The position numbers were made by a program, and so were the translations under genes. Positions 1 to 10,298 of a DNA stretch of 64,000 bases are shown piece by piece. Position 1 is the stretch's first letter. Every line of letters starts with the position of its first letter. Source of the DNA: Glaciimonas soli (lineage in GTDB: Bacteria; Pseudomonadota; Gammaproteobacteria; Burkholderiales; Burkholderiaceae_D); contig NZ_WINI01000001.1 in assembly GCF_009497155.1 (NCBI RefSeq), forward strand, positions 124,001 through 188,000. Reading direction: 5' to 3'. Below the pieces are notes generated by a model that saw only the letters and a list, made by a program, of their open reading frames with translations, was not told the DNA's origin and ran no database searches.

Positions 1-1440
1 CATGAGCATGGTGCTGACGCGATTGCCGCTTTAGGTACGCCGTATTCAACATTAGAAGAACTATCGCTGCTGCAAAAAGTGGTACGCGGCATCGGTTCTG
101 GCAATATCGATTTCCGTACGCGTCAATCTGACTTTACTTTAGACGGCAAAGTCAGTCCTTGGCTCGGTATGTCGATCAACGATTTCGCCGCATTAGATCG
201 CGTTTTCGTGATTGGATCTTTCTTACGCAAAGATCATCCATTGTTGTCTGCACGCCTGCGCTTGAGTGTCAAACGCGGTGCCAAGCTAAGTATTTTGCAT
301 GCGACAGACGATGATTTGTTGATGCCTGTTGCAAACAAAATGATCGTCGCACCATCCGCTTGGTTGGCTGCCTTGGGCGAAATCATTGTTGCAGTGGCAC
401 AAGCCAAAGGAATCGCCGCTCCTGCTGGTTTCGAGAAAGTTACCGCTACCTCCGCAGCGCAAGCAATTGCGGCAAGCCTGTTGTCAGATGATGCAAAAGG
501 CGTGTTGTTGGGTAACGCAGCAGCTCAGCACCCACAAGCCTCGCAATTGCATATGGCAGCACAATGGATTGCCGAGCATACTGGCGCGAAATTTGGATAT
601 ATGACCGAAGCGGGTAATACCGTTGGTGGTTATGTGGCAAATGCGCTGCCAAGCGATGGCGGTGCTAACGCACAGCAAATGTTCGCACAAGCACGTAAAG
701 CGTATGTGTTGCTGAACGCAGAACCTGAATTTGATAGTTTTGATCCGCAAACTGCACGCGCTGCGTTGAATCAGGCTGAGATGGTGGTTGCTTTATCAGC
801 CTACAAACACGGTATGGATTACGCCGATGTGTTGCTGCCAATTGCGCCATTTACTGAAACATCTGGCACTTTCGTTAATTGCGAAGGCCGTGTGCAAAGT
901 TTCAACGGTACGGTTAAACCATTAGGTGATGCTCGTCCAGCTTGGAAAGTTTTACGCGTGCTGGGTAACTTGCTAGGTCTGGCGGAGTTTGATTACGACA
1001 CTTCGGAAGCGATCCGGAACGACGTGCTGAACGCTGGACACGTTGTAGAGCCTGTTTTGCCAACTGTTTTACATACGCGTTTGAACAATATCGCGGATCT
1101 GCCATTGCAAGTATCTACTTCAAATGGTGCGGCAAGCGGAATTGAACGCATTGCGGATGTGCCGATTTATTTTGCAGATGCAGTTGTGCGTCGTGCCGCA
1201 TCTCTGCAAGAAACGACAGATGCTCAAGCGCCACAAGCATGGTTGTCGGCAGCATTGGCAGAGAAATTGGGTATCGCGCATGGCGACAGGGTTCATGTGA
1301 AGCAAGGGCAGGGAAGTACAACCTTGTTTGCGGCAATAGATAAAGCGTTGCCGGACAGCGTAGTGCGTGTTGCAGCAGCACATGCATCGACCGTTGCACT
1401 TGGTGCGATGTTTGGCGCAATCGCAGTGGAGAAAGCATAA
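1..1440 (+). CDS. nuoG: NADH-quinone oxidoreductase subunit G, C-terminal part (5' end outside window)
   Basis: This is the large peripheral-arm subunit of complex I, which carries Fe-S clusters for electron transfer from NADH to ubiquinone. The frame is open from base 1, so the gene enters from the left. Only the C-terminal part of the molybdopterin-oxidoreductase-like domain is seen; the N-terminal Fe-S domains lie upstream. Family-typical text includes [12 protein letters not shown] near the left edge and the stretch around [18 protein letters not shown]. The stop codon overlaps the nuoH start by one base (TAATG), as expected for translational coupling. The GTG at 79 is internal and not a start. 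Identity rests on this text and on nuoH directly downstream. Confidence 0.95.
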   Translation, partial: HEHGADAIAALGTPYSTLEELSLLQKVVRGIGSGNIDFRTRQSDFTLDGKVSPWLGMSINDFAALDRVFVIGSFLRKDHPLLSARLRLSVKRGAKLSILHATDDDLLMPVANKMIVAPSAWLAALGEIIVAVAQAKGIAAPAGFEKVTATSAAQAIAASLLSDDAKGVLLGNAAAQHPQASQLHMAAQWIAEHTGAKFGYMTEAGNTVGGYVANALPSDGGANAQQMFAQARKAYVLLNAEPEFDSFDPQTARAALNQAEMVVALSAYKHGMDYADVLLPIAPFTETSGTFVNCEGRVQSFNGTVKPLGDARPAWKVLRVLGNLLGLAEFDYDTSEAIRNDVLNAGHVVEPVLPTVLHTRLNNIADLPLQVSTSNGAASGIERIADVPIYFADAVVRRAASLQETTDAQAPQAWLSAALAEKLGIAHGDRVHVKQGQGSTTLFAAIDKALPDSVVRVAAAHASTVALGAMFGAIAVEKA

Positions 1441-2507
1441 TGGACCAACTTATTGCTACCCTCAACGCTGCTGGTTCAGAACATCTGGGTATGATTTGGC
1501 CGTTGATCTGGAATTTGCTCAAGATCATTGTGATTGTCGTTCCACTGTTGCTGTGCGTCGCTTACATGACTTACTGGGAACGTAAGCTGATTGGTTGGAT
1601 GCACATTCGCTTAGGCCCGAATCGTGTTGGTCCTTTTGGTTTGTTGCAACCAATTGCTGATGCATTAAAGCTGCTGCTTAAAGAAGTGACTTTGCCGTCA
1701 CGTGCCAACAAGTATCTATTCTTTATTGCACCGATCATGACCATCATGCCTGCTTTGGCAGCATGGGCGGTGATTCCGTTTGGTCCAGAAACTGTATTAG
1801 CCAATGTTAACGCCGGCTTGCTATTTGTTATGGCCATCACTTCAATGGAAGTGTATGGCGTGATCATCGCGGGTTGGGCATCTAACTCCAAATACGCTTT
1901 CCTGGGCGCGATGCGTGCATCGGCACAAATGGTGTCGTACGAAATCGCGATGGGTTTTGCGCTGGTGATTGTCTTGATGGTATCAGGCAGTTTAAATCTG
2001 ACCGACATCGTCATGGCACAAAGCAAAGGTTACTTCTTCGATAAAGGCTTCGGCTTCTTATCGTGGAACTGGTTATCGCTGTTCCCGGTATTCATCATTT
2101 ATTTCATTTCTGGTATCGCTGAGACTAATCGTCATCCATTTGACGTTGTTGAAGGCGAATCTGAAATCGTTGCCGGTCACATGATTGAATATTCAGGCAT
2201 GTCATTTGCCATGTTTTTCTTGGCTGAATACGCCAACATGATCTTGATTTCGGTTTTGGCGACATTAATGTTCCTGGGCGGTTGGGCTTCGCCAGTGCAG
2301 TTCCTGGATTTCATTCCTGGCTGGATTTGGTTAGGTGTTAAAACGTTCTTTCTGCTCTCTGTGTTTATCTGGGTACGTGCTTCATTCCCACGTTATCGCT
2401 ATGACCAGATCATGCGTCTCGGTTGGAAAGTGTTTATCCCATTGACGTTGACCTATTTGGTGATCGTCGCGGCATGGATACAAAGTCCGTGGAATATCTG
2501 GAAGTAA
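1440..2507 (+). CDS. nuoH: NADH-quinone oxidoreductase subunit H
   Basis: NuoH is a membrane subunit at the junction of the two arms of complex I and helps form the quinone chamber. The 355-residue protein has the usual length and about eight hydrophobic helices. Hallmarks are the segment [20 protein letters not shown] near residue 45, the conserved loop [20 protein letters not shown], and [15 protein letters not shown] near the C-terminus. The start overlaps the nuoG stop, and nuoI follows after 18 bases. It is part of the single + strand nuo operon. Confidence 0.98.
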   Translation: MDQLIATLNAAGSEHLGMIWPLIWNLLKIIVIVVPLLLCVAYMTYWERKLIGWMHIRLGPNRVGPFGLLQPIADALKLLLKEVTLPSRANKYLFFIAPIMTIMPALAAWAVIPFGPETVLANVNAGLLFVMAITSMEVYGVIIAGWASNSKYAFLGAMRASAQMVSYEIAMGFALVIVLMVSGSLNLTDIVMAQSKGYFFDKGFGFLSWNWLSLFPVFIIYFISGIAETNRHPFDVVEGESEIVAGHMIEYSGMSFAMFFLAEYANMILISVLATLMFLGGWASPVQFLDFIPGWIWLGVKTFFLLSVFIWVRASFPRYRYDQIMRLGWKVFIPLTLTYLVIVAAWIQSPWNIWK

Positions 2508-2525
2508 TAGGAAGGTTGACAGAAC

Positions 2526-3014
2526 ATGGTTGCGATCAAAGATTTTTTCGGTAGCTTGATGCTATTGGAGTTGTTAAAAGGGCTGAAGCTGACTGGCCGT
2601 TACTTGTTTAAACGCAAAATTACGGTGTTATTTCCAGAGGAAAAAACACCGCAGTCCCCACGTTTTCGTGGTTTGCATGCACTACGTCGTTATCCTAATG
2701 GGGAAGAACGTTGCATCGCTTGTAAGTTATGCGAAGCCGTTTGTCCTGCAATGGCGATTACGATCGAATCAGAGCAACGTGAAGATGGCTCACGCCGTAC
2801 CACACGTTATGACATTGATTTGACGAAATGTATTTTTTGCGGTTTTTGCGAAGAGTCTTGCCCGGTTGATTCCATCGTTGAAACGCATATTTTGGAATAT
2901 CACGGTGAAAAGCGCGGTGATTTGTACTACACCAAAGAAATGTTACTTGCTGTTGGTGATCGTTACGAGCCTGAAATTGCGGCTGCACGTGCAGCCGATG
3001 CGAAATATCGTTAA
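2526..3014 (+). CDS. nuoI: NADH-quinone oxidoreductase subunit I (2x[4Fe-4S])
   Basis: NuoI carries the two tetranuclear clusters (N6a/N6b) that pass electrons toward cluster N2 and quinone. The 162-residue protein contains two ferredoxin motifs. The first, [12 protein letters not shown], has Cys63, 66, 69 and 73. The second, [12 protein letters not shown], has Cys102, 105, 108 and 112. All eight ligands are present. An N-terminal amphipathic segment (about residues 5-35) fits its docking on NuoH. A 105-base gap to nuoJ is the longest in this operon; I see no clear terminator or separate gene in it. Confidence 0.98.
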   Translation: MVAIKDFFGSLMLLELLKGLKLTGRYLFKRKITVLFPEEKTPQSPRFRGLHALRRYPNGEERCIACKLCEAVCPAMAITIESEQREDGSRRTTRYDIDLTKCIFCGFCEESCPVDSIVETHILEYHGEKRGDLYYTKEMLLAVGDRYEPEIAAARAADAKYR

Positions 3015-3119
3015 CAGCACCGTTATTTTTTCCTCCTTGCTTGTATGCGTGATGGGATTTTCATTACGCAACAGGTGTGAACATCAAGCTTCACTTTTTA
3101 GCTGACTTTTTGGTCGATT

Positions 3120-3785
3120 ATGGATTTCAAGACATTTTTGTTTTATGCGTTTTCGGTGGTGTTGGTGATCGCCGCGTTACGCGTTATCACCGCCCGCAAT
3201 CCAGTGCATTCCGCGCTGTTTTTGGTGTTGGCTTTCTTTTCTGCCGCCGGCATTTGGATGTTACTCAAAGCCGAATTCCTGGCGATTGTTCTGGTACTGG
3301 TCTACGTCGGTGCCGTGATGGTGCTGTTCCTGTTCGTTGTCATGATGCTGGATATTAATCTCGACAAGTTACGAGAGGGGTTTTGGGGATATTTTCCACT
3401 GGCCGCTACGGTTGGCGTCATTATCGTGCTGGAAATGTCGGGCGTATTACTGCGCGGCTTCTGGGCACCGGAAAGTGAAGTGCCTGCTGTTTCCTCAAAT
3501 ATCGGCAACACCAAAGAACTGGGGAAACTGATCTATACACAATACGTCTACGCTTTTGAAATTGCTGCGGTGGTCTTGTTGGTGGCGATTGTGGCAGCAG
3601 TTGCATTGACTTTACGTCGCCGTAAAGACACTAAGGCAATCTCGCCGTCTGCAGCAGTAAAAGTACAAAGTGGTGATCGTGTTCGTCTGGTGAAAATGGC
3701 AGCAGAAGCAAAACCACATGGCTTATCGGCGGCAGCGGCAGCAGTAGTTGCAACACCGACGTCCGCAACACCAGAAGCTAAATAA
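3120..3785 (+). CDS. nuoJ: NADH-quinone oxidoreductase subunit J
   Basis: NuoJ is a hydrophobic subunit of the complex I membrane arm, next to NuoK and NuoH. The first 165 or so residues hold about five membrane helices, with the family-typical [19 protein letters not shown] in helix 3, which contains the pi-bulge region. The C-terminal 50 residues are an Ala/Lys-rich, probably disordered tail beyond the core, a common feature of beta-proteobacterial NuoJ. nuoK begins 11 bases downstream behind an AAGAGGAA ribosome-binding site. Confidence 0.96.
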   Translation: MDFKTFLFYAFSVVLVIAALRVITARNPVHSALFLVLAFFSAAGIWMLLKAEFLAIVLVLVYVGAVMVLFLFVVMMLDINLDKLREGFWGYFPLAATVGVIIVLEMSGVLLRGFWAPESEVPAVSSNIGNTKELGKLIYTQYVYAFEIAAVVLLVAIVAAVALTLRRRKDTKAISPSAAVKVQSGDRVRLVKMAAEAKPHGLSAAAAAVVATPTSATPEAK

Positions 3786-3796
3786 GAGGAACGCAA

Positions 3797-4105
3797 ATGA
3801 CTTTATCTCTGTCACATTATTTGGTTCTCGGGGCGATTTTATTTTCGATCGCGATCGTTGGCATATTTTTGAATCGTAAAAACATCATCGTCTTGTTGAT
3901 GGCGATTGAATTGATGCTGTTAGCCGTCAATATAAATTTCATCGCATTCTCCTATTATTTAGGTGATGCAGCAGGTCAGATTTTTGTCTTCTTCATCATG
4001 ACGGTGGCGGCTGCTGAAGCGGCAATCGGATTGGCAATCCTGGTGGCGCTGTTCCGTAATCTGGATACCATCAATGTAGAAGATCTGGATAGCCTAAAAG
4101 GCTAA
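3797..4105 (+). CDS. nuoK: NADH-quinone oxidoreductase subunit K
   Basis: NuoK is the small MrpC-like proton-channel subunit of complex I. It has 102 residues and three membrane helices, as usual. The two conserved membrane glutamates are seen in [10 protein letters not shown] (helix 2) and in [12 protein letters not shown] (helix 3). A short intergenic stretch of 77 bases with no apparent gene separates it from nuoL. Confidence 0.97.
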   Translation: MTLSLSHYLVLGAILFSIAIVGIFLNRKNIIVLLMAIELMLLAVNINFIAFSYYLGDAAGQIFVFFIMTVAAAEAAIGLAILVALFRNLDTINVEDLDSLKG

Positions 4106-4182
4106 ATAGCGCGCTTGAGTAAAATTAAGCAGCGAACTACGTATTAGCAACGCATTAAGCAAATAAAAAGATAAGGTTGATC

Positions 4183-6237
4183 ATGGCGGGGCAACTTAAC
4201 CCACAATTACTTCTAGCTGTTCCATTAGCCCCACTGGCTGGTGCAGCTATTGCAGGTTTGTTTGGCACACGATTTTTTGGCAATCTGATCGGACGCAAGA
4301 CATCGCATACGGTCACCATCTTGGGTGTGTTGATCGCCTTCATCATTTCGGTGATGACCTTATTGGCTGTTATGGATGGCGCATCTTATAACGGCACGGT
4401 ATACACGTGGATGACGGTTGGTTCACTCAAACTGGAAGTCGGTTTCTTAATCGATAGTTTGACGGCGATGATGATGTGCGTTGTCACTTTCGTTTCGTTG
4501 ATGGTGCATATTTACACCATCGGCTATATGAAAGATGACGAAGGCTACAATCGTTTCTTTGCTTACATTTCCTTATTTACCTTCTCGATGTTGATGCTCG
4601 TTATGAGCAATAACTTCCTGCAACTTTTCTTTGGTTGGGAAGCGGTCGGATTGGTTTCGTATTTGTTGATTGGTTTCTGGTATACCAAACCAACTGCGAT
4701 CGTCGCCAATATGAAAGCGTTCTTGGTTAACCGGGTAGGTGACTTCGGCTTTATCCTCGGGATTGGATTATTGCTGGCCTATGCAGGAACAATGAACTAC
4801 GGCGAAGTTTTCGCACAAAAAACAGCATTGGCACAACTGACGTTGCCAGGTAGTGATTGGGCGTTGTTGACTGTTGCCTGTATCTGCTTGTTCATCGGCG
4901 CGATGGGTAAATCAGCGCAATTTCCATTGCATGTCTGGTTGCCTGATTCGATGGAAGGTCCTACACCAATTTCTGCGTTGATCCATGCTGCGACGATGGT
5001 GACTGCTGGTATTTTCATGGTGGCACGTATGTCACCATTGTTTGAATTGTCGGACACAGCGCTATCGTTCATCCTGATCATCGGATCGATTACCGCGTTG
5101 TTCATGGGCTTCTTGGGCATGATTCAAACGGATATCAAACGCGTGGTAGCTTATTCGACGCTGTCGCAGTTGGGTTATATGACCGTTGCATTGGGCGCGT
5201 CCGCTTACTCAGTGGCCGTGTTCCATTTGATGACACATGCATTCTTTAAAGCCTTGTTGTTCCTTGGTGCCGGTTCGGTCATCATCGGGATGCATCATGA
5301 TCAAGATATGCGCAATATGGGTGGTTTGCGTAAATATATGCCGATTACCTGGATCACTTCGTTGATCGGTTCTTTGGCATTGATAGGTACACCGTTCTTC
5401 TCAGGTTTTTATTCAAAAGACAGCATCATTGAAGCAGTCGAAGCGACGCATTTATATGGTTCCGGCTTTGCTAAGTTCGCTGTGCTGGCAGGCGTTTTTG
5501 TTACGGCGTTCTATTCATTCCGCATGTATTTCATGGTGTTCCATGGAGAAGAGCGTTTTGGTAAAGCGCATGGCCACGGTAATCATCATGACGACCATCA
5601 TGAAGAGGAAGGCGCTGATGATCACGCGCATCATGGTTTGGCGCCAGGACAAAAACCACATGAATCGCCATGGGTTGTGACTATCCCATTGATCTTGTTG
5701 GCAATTCCATCGGTAGTAATAGGATTCTTTGCGATTGAACCGTTGTTGTTTGGCTCATTCTTCAATGGCGTTATTACTGTTAATGACATACATCCTGCTA
5801 TGGAAGAATTACGCGCTAATTTCCATGGTCCTGTTGAAATGGTGATACACGGCTTAACTACTGCACCGTTTTGGTTGATGTTGGCGGGGGTAGCAACAGC
5901 CTATTATTTCTACATGGTCAATCCACGCGTACCGGCAGCGATCAAACAACGTTTCCATGGCATTTACACGCTGTTGGATAACAAGTATTACCTCGACAAA
6001 TTTAATGAAGTGGTATTTGCTGGTGGCGCGCGAATGATTGGGCGCGGTCTGTGGAATGTCGGTGATCGTAGTCTGATCGATGGTTTGATTGTCAATGGCA
6101 GTGCCAAAGCGGTTAACTGGTTCTCGAAAATCACACGTCTCTGGCAGTCTGGCTATATCTATCACTATGCATTTGTGATGATTCTTGGTGTACTGGGCTT
6201 CCTGGTGTATTTCATGCCTTCACCGTTTGCTAAGTGA
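4183..6237 (+). CDS. nuoL: NADH-quinone oxidoreductase subunit L
   Basis: NuoL is the distal antiporter-like proton pump of complex I, with the long lateral helix that ties the pumps together. I chose ATG 4183 over the in-frame TTG at 4177 because an AAGG sits six bases before the ATG. The protein is about 684 residues, with family text such as FFGWEAVGLVSYLLIGFW and SAQFPLHVWLPDSMEGPTP. An unusual His/Asp/Glu-rich loop of about 25 residues (bases 5570-5640) interrupts the C-terminal part before the lateral helix. The loop could bind metal or simply be a tolerated insertion. Confidence 0.98.
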   Translation: MAGQLNPQLLLAVPLAPLAGAAIAGLFGTRFFGNLIGRKTSHTVTILGVLIAFIISVMTLLAVMDGASYNGTVYTWMTVGSLKLEVGFLIDSLTAMMMCVVTFVSLMVHIYTIGYMKDDEGYNRFFAYISLFTFSMLMLVMSNNFLQLFFGWEAVGLVSYLLIGFWYTKPTAIVANMKAFLVNRVGDFGFILGIGLLLAYAGTMNYGEVFAQKTALAQLTLPGSDWALLTVACICLFIGAMGKSAQFPLHVWLPDSMEGPTPISALIHAATMVTAGIFMVARMSPLFELSDTALSFILIIGSITALFMGFLGMIQTDIKRVVAYSTLSQLGYMTVALGASAYSVAVFHLMTHAFFKALLFLGAGSVIIGMHHDQDMRNMGGLRKYMPITWITSLIGSLALIGTPFFSGFYSKDSIIEAVEATHLYGSGFAKFAVLAGVFVTAFYSFRMYFMVFHGEERFGKAHGHGNHHDDHHEEEGADDHAHHGLAPGQKPHESPWVVTIPLILLAIPSVVIGFFAIEPLLFGSFFNGVITVNDIHPAMEELRANFHGPVEMVIHGLTTAPFWLMLAGVATAYYFYMVNPRVPAAIKQRFHGIYTLLDNKYYLDKFNEVVFAGGARMIGRGLWNVGDRSLIDGLIVNGSAKAVNWFSKITRLWQSGYIYHYAFVMILGVLGFLVYFMPSPFAK

Positions 6238-6284
6238 TCTGAGCTCAGCGAAGTTATAAATCGAAGCGAAAATAAATAACAAAC

Positions 6285-7775
6285 ATGATGCAGTCAACTT
6301 TCCCTCTTTTAAGCCTCGCAATTTGGTGTCCGATTGCGTTCGGTCTTCTCGTTCTGGCATTTGGCCGTGACGACAATCCTAGTTTGACGCGCTGGTTGGC
6401 GCTGCTAGGCTCACTGGTCAGTTTTGTGGTGACTTTGCCGTTGGTAATGCATTTCGATAACAGCTTCCACGGCATGCAGTTTGTCGAGAAGATGGCTTGG
6501 ATCGATCGCTTCAACATCAATTATTATCTCGGGATAGATGGTCTGTCATTGTGGTTCATTCCTTTGACAGCTTTCATTACCGTGATGGTAGTGATCTCGG
6601 CATGGGAAGTGATACAAAAGCGCGTGGCTCAATACATGGGAGCATTCCTTATTTTGTCCGGCCTGATGATAGGTGTGTTTTGCGCGCTGGACGGCATGTT
6701 GTTCTATGTGTTCTTTGAAGCTACGCTAGTCCCGATGTTTATCATCGTGGGTGTGTGGGGTGGTGCAAATCGTGTTTATGCTGCGATTAAATTCTTTCTA
6801 TACACATTCTTCGGCTCGCTGTTAATGCTGATTGCTTTGCTGTATCTGTACTTTGTTTCTGGCGGCAGCTTCGATATTCTGACTTGGCATGACCTGCCAT
6901 TGTCGTTGGAAGCCCAGATCTATATTTTCCTGGCATTCCTGATGGCTTTTGCCGTGAAAGTACCAATGTGGCCTGTCCATACATGGTTGCCGGATGCGCA
7001 CGTTGAAGCACCTACCGGCGGCTCGGTTGTGTTGGCTGCGATCATGCTGAAACTGGGTGGTTATGGCTTCTTGCGTTTTTCGCTGCCGATCACGCCAGAT
7101 GCAAGCCATTACCTGTCAGGTTTTATGATCACTCTGTCGCTGATCGCGGTGATTTACATCGGTCTGGTTGCCTTGGTACAGAAAGACATGAAGAAACTGG
7201 TGGCTTACTCATCCATCGCACACATGGGTTTTGTCACGCTAGGCTTCTTCGTATTTAACGAAATGGCAGTGCAGGGCGGTATCGTTCAAATGATTTCGCA
7301 CGGCTTTGTTTCGGGCGCAATGTTCTTGTGTATCGGTGTGATGTATGACCGTTTGCATACACGTGAAATTGATCAATACGGCGGTTTGGTCAACGTGATG
7401 CCGCGCTTCGCAGCATTGTTTGTTCTGTTCTCGCTGGCTAACAGCGGCTTGCCGGGTACCTCAGGCTTCGTCGGTGAGTTCATGGTGATTTTGGGTGCGG
7501 TACAACATAATTTCTGGATCGGTCTGTTGGCAGCAACAGCTTTGATCCTCGGCGCTGCGTATTCGTTGTGGTTGGTCAAGCGTGTGGTATTTGGTGTGAT
7601 CACCAATTCGCATGTAAAAGATATGCTTGACCTCAATAAACGCGAATTCTTCATGCTCGGATTGTTAGCGATTGCGGTAATTGCGATGGGCTTTTATCCA
7701 GCACCATTCACCGATGCGATGCAAGTGTCGGTGGCTGATTTGCTCAAGCATGTCGCCATTTCAAAGCTAAACTAA
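6285..7775 (+). CDS. nuoM: NADH-quinone oxidoreductase subunit M
   Basis: NuoM is the second antiporter-like proton-pumping subunit of complex I. The 496-residue, roughly 14-helix protein contains the Mrp-antiporter motifs, including FFEATLVPMFIIVGVWGG, with its conserved membrane Glu, and VPMWPVHTWLPDAHVEAPT, with the channel Lys just before it. Length and order (L-M-N) are canonical. Two adjacent ATG codons at 6285 and 6288 are possible starts. nuoN follows 17 bases after the stop. Confidence 0.98.
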   Translation: MMQSTFPLLSLAIWCPIAFGLLVLAFGRDDNPSLTRWLALLGSLVSFVVTLPLVMHFDNSFHGMQFVEKMAWIDRFNINYYLGIDGLSLWFIPLTAFITVMVVISAWEVIQKRVAQYMGAFLILSGLMIGVFCALDGMLFYVFFEATLVPMFIIVGVWGGANRVYAAIKFFLYTFFGSLLMLIALLYLYFVSGGSFDILTWHDLPLSLEAQIYIFLAFLMAFAVKVPMWPVHTWLPDAHVEAPTGGSVVLAAIMLKLGGYGFLRFSLPITPDASHYLSGFMITLSLIAVIYIGLVALVQKDMKKLVAYSSIAHMGFVTLGFFVFNEMAVQGGIVQMISHGFVSGAMFLCIGVMYDRLHTREIDQYGGLVNVMPRFAALFVLFSLANSGLPGTSGFVGEFMVILGAVQHNFWIGLLAATALILGAAYSLWLVKRVVFGVITNSHVKDMLDLNKREFFMLGLLAIAVIAMGFYPAPFTDAMQVSVADLLKHVAISKLN

Positions 7776-7792
7776 TAAGAAGCGGCAAATAA

Positions 7793-9304
7793 ATGAACAA
7801 TATGAATCTCATCCCTGTTTATCCAGAAATCTTTCTGCTGATCGCAACGTCTGCTGTGTTGCTGATCGATATGTTTCTCTCGGATGCAAAGCGCCACATT
7901 ACCTATTATTTGACGCTGTTGGTAATCGCTGTTTGTGCGTTAATAACGTTAAGTGATTTCCAATCTGGCGAAACGGTTTACACCTTCCACAATATGTTTG
8001 TGTCAGATCCATTGTCACATCTATTGAAACTGGTTTCTTACGCTGCGGTTGCCATTACGCTAGTCTATTCGCGTCAATATACGAGCGATAGCCAGATGGT
8101 AAATGGTCATCTGGGTGGTGAATTTTATCCGTTAGCATTGTTTGCTTTGCTTGGTCAGATGGTGATGATTTCTGGGAGTAATTTCCTCAGCATTTACCTC
8201 GGTTTGGAATTGATGTCGTTGTCGCTGTATGCGCTGGTTGCATTACGTCGCGATAACGCTGCAGCAATCGAAGCGGCAATGAAGTATTTCATCTTGGGTG
8301 CGATGGCCTCCGGTTTCCTGTTGTACGGTATGTCGATGTTGTACGGCGCGACGGGAACATTGGATCTGATCGAAATGACCAAAATCCTTGGGATTGGCAT
8401 CACCGAAGGACAGCATACAACGTTGGTATTCGGCGTAGTCTTTTTGGTGGCTGGTTTAGCCTTTAAATTGGGCGCAGTACCGTTCCATATGTGGGTGCCG
8501 GATGTGTATCAAGGTGCACCAACGGCCGCCACATTGTTGTTGGGTGCGGCACCAAAATTGGCTGCGTTTGCGATTTGCTTCCGCTTGCTTGTTGAAGGTT
8601 TGTTGTTGTTGGCAGTTGACTGGCAACAGATGTTGATGGTCCTGGCTGTGCTGTCGATGGCGATCGGTAATATCACGGCAATTGCACAAACCAATATAAA
8701 ACGGATGCTGGCATATTCGACCATTTCGCATATGGGCTTTATGCTGTTAGGTTTATTGTCAGGTGTGGTTGGCGGCAATATGTATTCCGCTATCAATGCG
8801 TATAGCGCGGCATTGTTCTATTCCATCACTTACGTACTAACAACACTTGGTACCTTCGGTGTGATCTTGCTGATGACACGCTCTGGTTTCGAAGCAGAAA
8901 ACATCGACGATTTCAAAGGCTTGAATCAACGTAGTCCATGGTTTGCTGCCGTCATGATGGTGTTGATGCTGTCGTTGGCTGGCGTACCGCCGTTAATGGG
9001 TTTTTATGCCAAGTTATCAGTATTGCGTGCAGCAATGGGCACCGGTCAACTCTGGTTACCTATCGTTGCCGTCTTATTCTCGTTGATTGGTGCATTCTAT
9101 TATTTGCGCGTAATCAAAGTGATGTATTTCGATGATGCGCAAGACACGAATAAAATCGTTAGCCATTTTGATGCGCGTGTGGTGTTAAGTCTGAATGGTA
9201 TTGCGGTACTGGCATTGGGCTTGTTCCCAGGATTCTTGATGGATGCTAGCCACGCTGCAATCGTACGGACATTAGCCAGTTTCGTTGGTCGTCTGGCTTC
9301 ATAA
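7793..9304 (+). CDS. nuoN: NADH-quinone oxidoreductase subunit N
   Basis: NuoN is the third antiporter-like proton-pumping subunit of complex I, adjacent to NuoK. The 503-residue protein has the expected 13-14 helices, with [19 protein letters not shown] near residue 140 and [16 protein letters not shown] near 235. Helix text [14 protein letters not shown] near residue 400 is family-typical. It closes the recognisable complex I gene set in the window; DUF2818 follows 25 bases on. Confidence 0.98.
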   Translation: MNNMNLIPVYPEIFLLIATSAVLLIDMFLSDAKRHITYYLTLLVIAVCALITLSDFQSGETVYTFHNMFVSDPLSHLLKLVSYAAVAITLVYSRQYTSDSQMVNGHLGGEFYPLALFALLGQMVMISGSNFLSIYLGLELMSLSLYALVALRRDNAAAIEAAMKYFILGAMASGFLLYGMSMLYGATGTLDLIEMTKILGIGITEGQHTTLVFGVVFLVAGLAFKLGAVPFHMWVPDVYQGAPTAATLLLGAAPKLAAFAICFRLLVEGLLLLAVDWQQMLMVLAVLSMAIGNITAIAQTNIKRMLAYSTISHMGFMLLGLLSGVVGGNMYSAINAYSAALFYSITYVLTTLGTFGVILLMTRSGFEAENIDDFKGLNQRSPWFAAVMMVLMLSLAGVPPLMGFYAKLSVLRAAMGTGQLWLPIVAVLFSLIGAFYYLRVIKVMYFDDAQDTNKIVSHFDARVVLSLNGIAVLALGLFPGFLMDASHAAIVRTLASFVGRLAS

Positions 9305-9329
9305 GCCTGAAGTCCCACGGCGCACCGAC

Positions 9330-9629
9330 ATGAATGTTTCTTCTTCCAGTTGGATTGTAATTCTGTTGGCGGTGCTGGCCGCCAATCTGCCTTTTATAAA
9401 TGAGCGCCTGTTCGCGCTCATTCCTCTCAAAGCCAAATCAGTCTGGTTGCGTATAGTTGAATTGTTTGTGCTATACGCGCTAGTCGGTGTCATTGCGAAT
9501 GTGCTTGAATCACGCTTAGGTAATGCATTTACCCAGACGTGGGAATTCTACGCAATCACTGCATGCCTGTTTTTGGTACTCGCTTTCCCTGGCTTTGTGT
9601 ATCGCTATTTGCGCAAAAAGCACTCCTGA
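9330..9629 (+). CDS. DUF2818 family small membrane protein
   Basis: This 99-residue protein has three predicted membrane helices (about residues 8-24, 40-58 and 70-90) and a basic C-terminus (RYLRKKHS). It matches the DUF2818 family, which regularly follows nuoN in beta-proteobacteria; no molecular function is established. The start at ATG 9330 avoids overlap with nuoN; a longer reading from 9285 would extend into nuoN. Position suggests cotranscription with the complex I genes and perhaps a role in assembly or membrane integration of the complex, but that is inference. Confidence 0.85.
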   Translation: MNVSSSSWIVILLAVLAANLPFINERLFALIPLKAKSVWLRIVELFVLYALVGVIANVLESRLGNAFTQTWEFYAITACLFLVLAFPGFVYRYLRKKHS

Positions 9630-9686
9630 TAGCGTTGGTATCGAGTCGCCGGGCGCTTTGAACTTAATAAAAGTAGGAGTTTTTGC

Positions 9687-10241
9687 ATGGACCAGCATCT
9701 GAAAGAAACGCAGGTTGATAGCGCATTAGTCTATGACGGCCACTTTCTTAAGGTTCAGCGCGATACCGTAGCACTGCCAGATGGCAAACATACCGCACGC
9801 GAATATATCAAGCATCCCGGTGCAGTGGTGATTTTGCCGTTGTTCGATGATGGAACTGTGCTACTTGAACGCCAGTTTCGCTATCCACTGAATAATGTTT
9901 TTATCGAATTCCCTGCAGGGAAAATCGATCCCAATGAAGATCATTTAGTCTGTGCCAAGCGCGAACTACAAGAAGAAACTGGTTATACCGCCAATGACTG
10001 GCAATATGTTTGTACGATACATAATGCGATTGCTTATGCCGATGAGCATCTGGAAATTTTCCTGGCCCGTGGCTTGACTGCCGGTGAGCGTAAACTTGAC
10101 GACGGTGAATTTCTGGACGTCTTCAAAGCGCCGGTGACTGAAGTGCTGCAATGGGTGAGAGAAGGAAAGATCACCGATGTCAAAACCATTATTGGAGCGT
10201 TTTGGCTGGAGAAGATAGTTGCAGGGCAGTGGAAGCTGTAA
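9687..10241 (+). CDS. NUDIX hydrolase, ADP-ribose pyrophosphatase-like
   Basis: This is a cytoplasmic hydrolase expected to split nucleoside diphosphates linked to another group, most likely ADP-ribose. The 184-residue protein carries a complete Nudix box at residues 78-100, starting GKIDP and ending RELQEETGY, with the metal-binding REx2EE glutamates present. The preceding strand with ERQFRYPLNN (residues 61-70) is typical of the ADP-ribose subgroup (NudF-like). The start follows AGTAGGAG with good spacing. It lies downstream of the nuo genes and ends at a bidirectional terminator shared with the opposing ETF-QO gene. Confidence 0.9.
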   Translation: MDQHLKETQVDSALVYDGHFLKVQRDTVALPDGKHTAREYIKHPGAVVILPLFDDGTVLLERQFRYPLNNVFIEFPAGKIDPNEDHLVCAKRELQEETGYTANDWQYVCTIHNAIAYADEHLEIFLARGLTAGERKLDDGEFLDVFKAPVTEVLQWVREGKITDVKTIIGAFWLEKIVAGQWKL

Positions 10242-10252
10242 GTTATAAATCA

Positions 10253-10286
10253 AAAAAAAAGCGCCAAATTTTGGCGCTTTTTTTGT
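10253..10286. terminator. Bidirectional intrinsic terminator
   Basis: An eight-base stem GCGCCAAA / TTTGGCGC (10261-10277) is flanked by A9 on the left and T7 on the right. It therefore has a U-tract in both directions. It lies between the converging NUDIX and ETF-QO genes and should end both transcripts. Confidence 0.9.
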
Positions 10287-10298
10287 TTCTACATATTT

